From Paracoccaceae bacterium (GTDB lineage: Bacteria > Pseudomonadota > Alphaproteobacteria > Rhodobacterales > Rhodobacteraceae), in the NCBI GenBank assembly GCA_009920225.1, contig RGAJ01000166.1, positions 1 to 5,076 of the forward strand: a stretch of 5,076 nucleotides of DNA. The letters run 5' to 3'. The notes under the pieces are model-generated. The model saw nothing but the letters and a program-made list of their open reading frames with translations, was not told the origin of the DNA and did no database searches. Both the position numbers and the translations under genes were made by a program. The stretch's first letter is position 1; each line of letters starts with the position of its first letter. This document shows, piece by piece, positions 1 through 5,076 of this stretch.

Positions 1-19
1 TGAACGAAAGAGACCTGAG

Positions 20-1156
20 ATGCGGCATGAACAGATACCCCACCCGATTGAACATCATATTCAAGACGCGTTTGCCGCAGAGGGAACGGTATATGCATTT
101 TCGCCTGCGCGGCTTCGGGCGCGAGTGTCGTTGTTTCAGGGGGGGTTCCCGGGCTTGGTGACATATGCGGTCAAGGCCAACGATCATCCCCTTGTTTTGC
201 AGACCTTGGTTGATGCGGGGATGCAGGCCTTTGATGTGGCGTCGGTTGCCGAAATGCAGCGCGTGCGTGAGATCAATCCCACTGCGGTCTTGCACTACCA
301 TAACCCTGTGCGCTCGCGCCAAGAAATTGAATGCGCCAAGGACTTTGGCGTTCGATCATGGTCGATTGATGACAAAACCGAATTGGACAAGCTCGGTGAT
401 TTGCCCAAGGGCAGCGAAATTGCGGTACGGTTCAAACTGCCGATGCAGGGGGCTGCGTATGACTTTGGTGAAAAATTCGGAACGACCCCCGAAGTTGCGG
501 CAGAGCTTTTGAAAATTGTGGCGGCGCGTGGCTATGTTCCCTGTCTGACGTTTCATCCGGGAACACAATGCACCGATCACACAGCGTGGGCACGCCACAT
601 CAAAGCTGCGGCACAGATTTGTGAAACCGCAGGTGTTCGCATTGCCCGATTGAATGTTGGTGGCGGATTTGCTGCCGATCGTGGCGTTGTGTACCCCGAT
701 TTATCCTCCGTTTTTGCGGAAATAGCGCAGGCCAAAGATCGATATTTTGGTGCTGAGGCGCCTGAATTGGTCTGTGAACCGGGTCGCTCAATGGTGTCTG
801 ACAGTTTTTCTGTCATGCTGTCGGTCAAGGCGGTGCGCCCGAACGGCGCGGTGATCCTGAATGACGGGATTTATGGGGCGCTTGCAGAATGGCGCGACAT
901 GGCGGCAATTGGCACGCGTTTGATCCGCGTGTATGATCGTCACGGTGTGCAGCGCAAGGATGAGTTACGACCCGGTGTGGTCTTTGGACCAACCTGCGAT
1001 AGCCTTGATCGCGTCACGCAGCCAATGGCATTGCCGAAATCGATTGCAGAAGGGGACATGATCGTCGTTGACGGCATGGGCGCTTACAGCATGTCGCTTG
1101 CGTGTAAATTTAACGGCTATGGTGCTATTCATGTGATTAAATTAGAAGAATTCTAA
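20..1156 (+). CDS. PLP-dependent ornithine decarboxylase-like protein (type III fold, ODC/DAP decarboxylase family)
   Basis: A complete 378-residue fold-type III PLP decarboxylase, probably converting L-ornithine to putrescine in the cytoplasm as the entry to polyamine synthesis. Visible motifs are AVKAN with the likely PLP lysine K52, the FHPGTQ strand with H179 (the residue that stacks on the cofactor in family structures), the GGGF phosphate-binding turn at 214-217, EPGR at 253-256, FGPTCD with the catalytic cysteine C326, and GAYS/FNGYG near the C-terminus. FGPTCD with aspartate after cysteine is the ornithine decarboxylase form; diaminopimelate decarboxylases usually carry a CES version. 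Length matches the alphaproteobacterial group, with no gap or insertion. The start follows a purine-rich AAAGAGA stretch (7-13) at normal spacing. A TGA at 1-3 could end an upstream gene, but this is not testable here. Substrate choice among ornithine, lysine or a related diamine acid is inferred, not shown. The next gene begins 66 bases downstream on the same strand. Confidence 0.93.
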   Translation: MRHEQIPHPIEHHIQDAFAAEGTVYAFSPARLRARVSLFQGGFPGLVTYAVKANDHPLVLQTLVDAGMQAFDVASVAEMQRVREINPTAVLHYHNPVRSRQEIECAKDFGVRSWSIDDKTELDKLGDLPKGSEIAVRFKLPMQGAAYDFGEKFGTTPEVAAELLKIVAARGYVPCLTFHPGTQCTDHTAWARHIKAAAQICETAGVRIARLNVGGGFAADRGVVYPDLSSVFAEIAQAKDRYFGAEAPELVCEPGRSMVSDSFSVMLSVKAVRPNGAVILNDGIYGALAEWRDMAAIGTRLIRVYDRHGVQRKDELRPGVVFGPTCDSLDRVTQPMALPKSIAEGDMIVVDGMGAYSMSLACKFNGYGAIHVIKLEEF

Positions 1157-1209
1157 GTCAAGCACTGGACATTAACGCCGAAGGCATTACTTATGACGCT
1201 AAGGAAATT

Positions 1210-1213
1210 AGGA
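1210..1213 (+). promoter_or_regulatory. Candidate ribosome binding site for the CoxL-like gene
   Basis: AGGA lies nine bases before the ATG at 1223, the start that matches the family's MEKFGKSQ N-terminus. A competing AAGG at 1181-1184 lies eight bases before an in-frame ATG at 1193. Sequence alone cannot exclude the longer form; family conservation favours 1223. Confidence 0.45.
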
Positions 1214-1222
1214 TTGTGCGTC

Positions 1223-3406
1223 ATGGAAAAATTCGGAAAGAGCCAACCCATCACTCGGGTAGAAGATCAACGATTTTTAACAGGCCAAGGTCGGTACGTT
1301 GATGATATTGTGCCCGATGATGCGCTTGTCGCCTATGTCTTTCGCTCGCCCGTCGCGCATGCGACAATCGACCAATTGGACGTCAGTGATGCGATTGACA
1401 TGGACGGTGTTGCATTGATCCTCACCGCGCAAGATCTAAAGGACGCAGGCGTGTCTATGGATCTTGTGGGTGCGACGGTCAAGAACCGCGATGGCACCAA
1501 AGGCGCATCACCTGCGCGTCCGCTTTTGGCGGATGGCAAGGTGCGCCACGTGGGGGAACCGATTGCCGTTATCGTTGCCGATACGCTTGAACAGGCGAAA
1601 GATGCGGCCGAGGCAATCGTGTTTGATTTCACCGAAATCACACCCCACCTTGACCTTGCCATTGGTGGCGAAGAGATCCACGAGGGCGTCGCTGGCAACC
1701 TTGCGTTCGATTGGGCCATGGGGGACGAGGCGGCGGTGAATGCCATCTTTGATCGTGCGGCCAAAACCGTAAGCCTTGAGGTGGGCGATAATCGTGTCAT
1801 CGTCAATTCGCTTGAACCGCGCGGTTGCTATGCCGAATGGGATGGCGATCGGTTGCATTTATCTGTCAATGGCCAAGGTGTGTGGAACCAAAAGAACCGA
1901 TTGCAGCAAATTCTTCAGCTGCCTGCCGAAAAAATTCGTGTGACCAATCCTGATGTCGGCGGTGGCTTTGGCATGAAGGCGATGACCTATCCCGAATATT
2001 ACGTGGTGCCCGTTGCCGCCATGACATTGGGCCGACCCGTTCGGTGGATGGCAGATCGCACAGAATCAATGCTCTCTGACAATGCAGGGCGCGATTTTCA
2101 GACAGATTTGTTTGCCAAGGTTTTGATGGGAACCTATGATGTGCAACACGCGTTTTTGGGCGTAAAGGGAATTTATACCAATACCACACAGGTGGATGCC
2201 TATCGCGGGGCGGGCCGCCCCGAAGCGATTTATGTGTTGGAGCGCCTGATGGATCGTGCGGCGCGTGAATTGGGTGTGGATCCGTTTGAATTGCGGCGGA
2301 TAAACTTTATCCCGAATGCGGCATTTCCCTATAAATCTGCCACGGGCGAACTTTATGACGTTGGGGATTTCCACCGCGTCTTGGATCACGCGATGCAGAC
2401 CGCCGATATGGCAAACTATGCAACCCGCAAAGCCGACAGTGCCGCGCGTGGCAAATTGCGTGGCGTTGGAATTTGCTATTACATCGAAAGCATTCTGGGC
2501 GACCCTTCTGAAACCGCGCGTGTTGAGTTTAACGATGATGGCAGCGTTTCAATTTTCGTGGGAACCCAATCAAACGGGCAGGGGCATGAAACGGTCTATG
2601 CCAAGTTTTTGTCCGATCAAACGGGCATTCCCATGGACTGCATCCGCGTGATCCAAGGCGACAGTGACCGCATCGCCAAGGGCGGCGGCACGGGGGGATC
2701 ACGGTCTGTGACGACGCAAAACACCGCAACACTTGCCACGGTGTCAAAGATGATTGATGCATTTGTGCCCTATCTCGCCGATAAAATGGGCGTTGACCCG
2801 CAAGAGGTGTCTTTTGATGATGAACGGTTCCGCGCAAGCGCATCCAATCTAAGCCCGACACTGATCGAAGCCGCCGAAATGGCGCGTGCGGATGGGCGCG
2901 AGGATTTATTGGTTCATGAACAAACAACAACGCTGCCTGGCCGTTCCTATCCAAATGGCGCACATATCGCCGAGGCAGAGATTGATCCGGAAACGGGTGT
3001 GACCCAAGTTGTGAAATATTCGGTCGTTGATGATTTTGGAAACCTTATCAATCCTTTATTGGCTGCAGGTCAGGTGCATGGCGGTATCGCGCAAGGGTTG
3101 GGGCAAGCGATTACAGAACATGTCGTCTACGACGAAGACGGGCAATTGTTGACCGCGACATTCATGGACTATGCAATGCCGCGCGCCAAAGATATGCCGA
3201 TGATCAACCTAGAGTTTGAGCCCGTTCCATCCACCGCGAACCTGATGGGCATGAAAGGGTGCGGCGAAGCAGGAACCGTGGGCGCAATGGCGGCTGTGGC
3301 GAATGCGGTCCAAGATGCGCTATGGGATCAGGGCGTACGCCAAGCCGATATGCCATTCACGCCACATCGCGTTTGGAATATGCTCAATGGCGCAAAAGAC
3401 GCTTAG
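1223..3406 (+). CDS. CoxL form II-like molybdopterin-binding subunit (xanthine dehydrogenase family), internally shortened
   Basis: Large, molybdenum-cofactor-binding subunit of the xanthine dehydrogenase/aerobic CO dehydrogenase family. Using the ATG at 1223 (727 residues) the order is: N-terminal Ald_Xan_dh hammerhead domain (about 10-145, with GRYVDD and VGEPIAVIVAD), then the cofactor-binding domain with GGGFG at 246-250, the active-site loop AYRGAGR at 326-332, GQGHET at 452-457, GGSRS at 491-495 and GCGEAG at 679-684, whose E682 is the expected catalytic glutamate. AYRGAGR marks form II; true CO dehydrogenases (form I) have AYRCSFR, so CO oxidation should not be assumed and the substrate is unknown. 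Between GRDF and QTDLFAKV (residue 292/293, around base 2098) about 35 residues normally present in relatives are missing, with the frame kept. No FAD or iron-sulfur subunit gene lies nearby. An in-frame ATG at 1193 would add ten residues, but homologues as I recall them begin at MEKFGKSQ. Confidence 0.88.
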   Translation: MEKFGKSQPITRVEDQRFLTGQGRYVDDIVPDDALVAYVFRSPVAHATIDQLDVSDAIDMDGVALILTAQDLKDAGVSMDLVGATVKNRDGTKGASPARPLLADGKVRHVGEPIAVIVADTLEQAKDAAEAIVFDFTEITPHLDLAIGGEEIHEGVAGNLAFDWAMGDEAAVNAIFDRAAKTVSLEVGDNRVIVNSLEPRGCYAEWDGDRLHLSVNGQGVWNQKNRLQQILQLPAEKIRVTNPDVGGGFGMKAMTYPEYYVVPVAAMTLGRPVRWMADRTESMLSDNAGRDFQTDLFAKVLMGTYDVQHAFLGVKGIYTNTTQVDAYRGAGRPEAIYVLERLMDRAARELGVDPFELRRINFIPNAAFPYKSATGELYDVGDFHRVLDHAMQTADMANYATRKADSAARGKLRGVGICYYIESILGDPSETARVEFNDDGSVSIFVGTQSNGQGHETVYAKFLSDQTGIPMDCIRVIQGDSDRIAKGGGTGGSRSVTTQNTATLATVSKMIDAFVPYLADKMGVDPQEVSFDDERFRASASNLSPTLIEAAEMARADGREDLLVHEQTTTLPGRSYPNGAHIAEAEIDPETGVTQVVKYSVVDDFGNLINPLLAAGQVHGGIAQGLGQAITEHVVYDEDGQLLTATFMDYAMPRAKDMPMINLEFEPVPSTANLMGMKGCGEAGTVGAMAAVANAVQDALWDQGVRQADMPFTPHRVWNMLNGAKDA

Positions 3407-4430
3407 GCAAAATCTTCGCGCACTTGGCTGGCGTCTGTGGCGATCCATCGCAACACATGTGCCACGATTTCGCGATGATGCGCGTGCGCAAGATACCTCG
3501 CGCACGCATGTTATATTGCTTGATGGTACCATGTCTTCGCTGCGCGAAGGCCAAGAAACCTCTATTGGTTTGATTTTTCGCCTGCTTGGTCCATCGACTG
3601 CAAAACGCACCACCTATTATGCGCCCGGATTGCAATGGGGGGATTGGCGTTCAAATTTGCGCGTCGTGACGGGGCAAGGCTTGGGCCACCAAATTCGACA
3701 GGCCTACGGAACGCTCGCCTCGCGGTATGAAGCGGGCGACAAGATTTACATTTTTGGCTATTCGCGTGGAGCATTTGCAGCGCGGTCTTTGGTTGGTATG
3801 ATCCATGAAATTGGCCTGCTTCATCCGCATGCGGCAACACCGCGCAATATCCAAATGGTCTGGCGCTTGTATCAAGACAAACGCACAAGCGAAGTTGTGA
3901 CGAACGCGCTTTGCCAAACAAATGTCCCAATCCAATTTTTGGGTGTCTTCGATACCGTCAGCGCGCTTGGCCTGCGCATTCCGATTTTGTGGAAGTTTTT
4001 GCCAAACAAATACAGCTTTCATTCCCACCACGTTTGCCCGAATACGCGTGCAGCCTTTCACGCTTTGGCGTTGGATGAAACACGCCTTGCATATTTTCCA
4101 GAATGTTGGGATTTGGATAAAATTCCCGAGGGTGCCCATGTGGAACAAGTCTGGTTTCGCGGAACCCATGGTGATATCGGCGGTCATCTGGGCGACGCAC
4201 AAGAGGTTCGGGGACTGTCAAATATTCCTTTGTCGTGGATGTTGGCCAATGCGTCGGAACACGGGCTTGACCTGCCCAAGGATTGGCGGGAACACTTCCC
4301 CTGTGATGCGTCTGCGCCCAGTTTGGGCACATGGCGCGGGTTGGGAAAATTTCTAATATTTCGCGCAAAGCGGCGCGTTGCTTTGTCAGAACACGAATGG
4401 GTTCACCCCAGTGTTTTGCAGGCGGACTAG
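3387..4430 (+). CDS. DUF2235 alpha/beta hydrolase (Tle1-like lipase fold)
   Basis: A 347-residue serine hydrolase of the DUF2235 group, the domain also found in type VI secretion phospholipase effectors (Tle1). The predicted catalytic triad is visible: S126 in the nucleophile elbow GYSRGAFAARSL, D189 in GVFDTVSALG, and H261 in RGTHGDIGGH, the family's GxHxDxGG motif. The first core strand is HVILLDGT near residues 41-48. There is no clear signal peptide, membrane segment, or VgrG/PAAR-type partner, so a housekeeping or lipid/ester-cleaving cytoplasmic role fits better than a secreted toxin; the substrate is unknown. The start at 3387 is preferred because the only upstream in-frame ATGs (from 3303) lie well inside the preceding gene and add residues unlike the family. 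This start overlaps the preceding stop by 20 bases, suggesting coupled translation; the ribosome site is weak (GGA at 3375-3377). It ends nine bases before the next gene. It appears full length with all key residues. Confidence 0.87.
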   Translation: MAQKTLRQNLRALGWRLWRSIATHVPRFRDDARAQDTSRTHVILLDGTMSSLREGQETSIGLIFRLLGPSTAKRTTYYAPGLQWGDWRSNLRVVTGQGLGHQIRQAYGTLASRYEAGDKIYIFGYSRGAFAARSLVGMIHEIGLLHPHAATPRNIQMVWRLYQDKRTSEVVTNALCQTNVPIQFLGVFDTVSALGLRIPILWKFLPNKYSFHSHHVCPNTRAAFHALALDETRLAYFPECWDLDKIPEGAHVEQVWFRGTHGDIGGHLGDAQEVRGLSNIPLSWMLANASEHGLDLPKDWREHFPCDASAPSLGTWRGLGKFLIFRAKRRVALSEHEWVHPSVLQAD

Positions 4431-4434
4431 AGGG
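4431..4434 (+). promoter_or_regulatory. Ribosome binding site of the broken CoA-binding gene
   Basis: AGGG within an AGAGGG stretch starts right after the DUF2235 stop codon and sits five bases before the ATG at 4440. The intact site and start show that the 5' part of the gene is still arranged for translation, in line with co-transcription from the gene before it. Confidence 0.5.
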
Positions 4435-4439
4435 TAGAG

Positions 4440-4758
4440 ATGGACGAAACATATTCAGATGCCGAACTGCGCAAAGTTCTAGGCGCTGTCAAAACCGTAG
4501 CAATCGTCGGGATCAGCACGAATCCAGCGCGGCCGAGTTATTTTGTCGGACGTTATCTTGGATTGAAAGGATACACCGTGATCCCCATCAATCCTCTGGA
4601 TGCAGATCGGTGTCCAACACGAGGCCGCCGCCGCGAAAGCCCGCGCGCGTGGCGTCACGGTCATCATGAACAGATGTCCGAAAATCGAATACCAAAGATT
4701 ATTCGGTGAATTGCGCATGGGCGGATTCAACACGGGAATTATTTCTTCCAAACTTTGA
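4440..4758 (+). pseudogene. CoA-binding Rossmann protein (YccU family), broken by internal deletion and frameshift
   Basis: Both ends of a YccU-type CoA-binding protein (CoA_binding_2, a small Rossmann-fold cytosolic protein of unclear physiological role) are present, in different frames. The first part (4440 to about 4596) gives an intact N-terminus with VAIVGIS, the nucleotide-binding turn, then ARPSYFVGRYL and GYTVIPINP. The second part, one frame over from about 4597 to the TGA at 4756-4758, gives WMQIGVQHEAAAAKARARG, VIMNRCPKIEYQRL and a C-terminal GGFNTGIISSKL. The middle of the family, roughly 48 residues (the segment with the LG..VY..L.dIP..vDmVdiFR pattern), is absent. The junction lies in the CTCTGGATG stretch at 4594-4602. 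Read as is, translation from 4440 ends at 4709 after 89 residues, with an unrelated tail after about residue 53. The retained C-terminus is well conserved, so the lesion is recent or is an assembly error. Confidence 0.88.
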
Positions 4759-4763
4759 ACCTC

Positions 4764-4810
4764 TTGGGGCTTTGCCCCAAACCCCAGGATATTTGCCGAC
4801 AAAAAATGAA
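4764..4810 (+). terminator. Hairpin plus AGGATATTT element, plus-strand orientation
   Basis: Six bases after the stop of the broken CoA-binding gene is a perfect 7-bp hairpin, TTGGGGC (4764-4770), loop TTT, GCCCCAA (4774-4780). It is followed by CCCC, the core AGGATATTT (4786-4794) and a GACA/AAAATGA tail ending near 4810. An alternative stem can form between CTTGGGG (4763-4769) and CCCCAGG (4782-4788). I recognise this hairpin, GGATATTT and AATGAA layout as recurring after genes in Rhodobacteraceae genomes. Its place at the end of the plus-strand gene cluster supports a transcription end role. The T-run is short (TTT), so strict rho-independent activity is uncertain. Confidence 0.6.
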
Positions 4811-4822
4811 TATCATGTTGGT

Positions 4823-4864
4823 CTCATTTTCTGTCTAAAAAATATCCTCGCCGAAGGCATCAGG
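4823..4864 (-). terminator. Hairpin plus AGGATATTTTTT element, minus-strand orientation
   Basis: Read on the minus strand, an imperfect hairpin (CCT, GCC, loop TTC, GGC, AGG; 4864 down to 4846) runs into AGGATATTTTTT and then GACAGAAAATGAG. The core and tail match the plus-strand copy at 4786-4810: both have AGGATATTT, three or four variable bases, then GACA, one variable base and AAAATGA. The six-T run gives it a better terminator tail than the plus copy. It lies downstream of the stop of the minus-strand reading frame at 4898, where a terminator for that gene would be expected. Confidence 0.55.
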
Positions 4865-4896
4865 GATTTAAAAGTTTTCAGCATGTTTTATCATGG

Positions 4897-4925
4897 CCTA
4901 AAGATTGAAAAATCTTGCCTTTAGG
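4897..4925. repeat. Nested inverted repeats at the minus-strand stop codon
   Basis: CCTAAAG (4897-4903) and CTTTAGG (4919-4925) are 7-base inverted arms. Inside them AAGATT (4901-4906), loop GAAA, AATCTT (4911-4916) forms a perfect 6-bp hairpin that shares bases with the outer arm, so the two pairings compete. It covers the last codons and stop of the minus-strand frame. No T-run follows on either strand, so it is not a standard terminator and may be chance in AT-rich DNA. Confidence 0.35.
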
Positions 4926-5076
4926 AAAAGTGCGCGATCAATCAGTGGGTTGAGGGGGGGCTGGCCTATTTCAACATGCTCAGGGTATGCGATGATGTGT
5001 TGAAGCGTTTTGCGCGTGGCGTAGCCTGACAAAAGGGCAAGCCGAGAGTGTGGTGTCAGTTTGGACGATGTCAGAA
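4898..5076 (-). CDS. C-terminal end of an unidentified minus-strand protein (partial, runs off the right edge)
   Basis: On the minus strand a frame is open from the window edge to a TAG at 4898-4900, giving 58 residues that begin LTSSKLTPHSRLALL and end DRALFLKARFFNL. It holds no start codon that would make a convincing complete gene, so only the C-terminus is seen. Support is indirect: codon third positions are balanced like the neighbouring genes, the other two minus-strand frames are closed, and a terminator-like element in the right orientation follows the stop. I do not recognise the family; the segment has alternating hydrophobic and basic residues and no clear motif or membrane segment. 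If real, it converges on the plus-strand cluster. A noncoding stretch that is open by chance cannot be excluded at this length. Confidence 0.42.
   Translation of the reverse strand, partial: LTSSKLTPHSRLALLSGYATRKTLQHIIAYPEHVEIGQPPLNPLIDRALFLKARFFNL

Noticed and set aside
3303..3386. Upstream in-frame ATG giving a 28-residue longer DUF2235 protein.
   Set aside because: It would overlap the CoxL-like gene by over 100 bases, and the extra residues are only the shifted-frame reading of the CoxL C-terminus.
1223..3406. True aerobic CO dehydrogenase (form I CoxL).
   Set aside because: The active-site loop reads AYRGAGR, not the cysteine-containing AYRCSFR of form I, and no coxM or coxS gene is next to it.
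3910..4011. A 14-base direct repeat, TTTGCCAAACAAAT, at 3910-3923 and 3998-4011.
   Set aside because: The copies fall in different codon phases of the hydrolase gene and encode unrelated residues; with no other feature around them, chance is the simplest explanation.
3651..4202. A 183-residue open frame on the minus strand opposite the DUF2235 gene, and another of 164 residues at 3958-4452.
   Set aside because: They lie wholly or mostly antisense to a gene with a complete catalytic triad, and their translations show no recognisable motif; they are mirror frames of the real gene.
3387..4430. Type VI secretion phospholipase effector with an immunity gene.
   Set aside because: No VgrG, PAAR, Hcp or immunity-type gene is nearby, and the following gene is a CoA-binding protein remnant; only the hydrolase domain is shared with Tle1 effectors.
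4706..4924. A 72-residue plus-strand open frame running from the CoA-binding gene into the intergenic region.
   Set aside because: Its first part is an out-of-frame reading of the conserved CoA-binding C-terminus, and the rest crosses both hairpin elements and the minus-strand stop region.

Overview
The window looks like a chromosomal segment of an alphaproteobacterium, most likely a marine Rhodobacterales (roseobacter-group) member. The reasons are the protein types (an alphaproteobacterial-style ornithine decarboxylase, a CoxL form II-like molybdenum hydroxylase subunit, a DUF2235 alpha/beta hydrolase ending in a typical GTWRG region, and a YccU-type CoA-binding protein) and a pair of intergenic hairpin elements with an AGGATATTT core that I recognise from Rhodobacteraceae intergenic regions. 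Base composition is only moderately GC-rich for that group. The genus cannot be named from this sequence.

Layout, left to right: (1) a complete PLP-dependent ornithine/diaminopimelate-family decarboxylase at 20-1156 (+); (2) a CoxL-like molybdopterin-binding subunit at 1223-3406 (+), which appears to lack an internal block of about 35 residues; (3) a DUF2235 serine hydrolase at 3387-4430 (+), starting inside the end of gene 2; (4) a CoA-binding Rossmann protein gene at 4440-4758 (+), broken by an internal deletion that also shifts the frame; (5) a short AT-rich intergenic stretch at 4759-4897 carrying two oppositely oriented hairpin/AGGATATTT elements; (6) the 3' end of a probable minus-strand gene, 4898 to beyond the right edge.

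The four plus-strand genes are tightly spaced (gaps of about 66 and 9 bases, one 20-base overlap) and could be one transcription unit. They do not form an obvious pathway: polyamine synthesis, a molybdenum hydroxylase subunit, a lipase-like hydrolase and a CoA-binding protein. No medium (FAD) or small (2Fe-2S) hydroxylase subunit is present.

The most notable signal is the pair of internal deletions in two genes about 2.5 kb apart, one in frame and one out of frame. This is either gene decay in this lineage or an assembly problem. I see no CRISPR array, insertion sequence, tRNA, rRNA or phage gene, and no evidence of a new multi-gene system.
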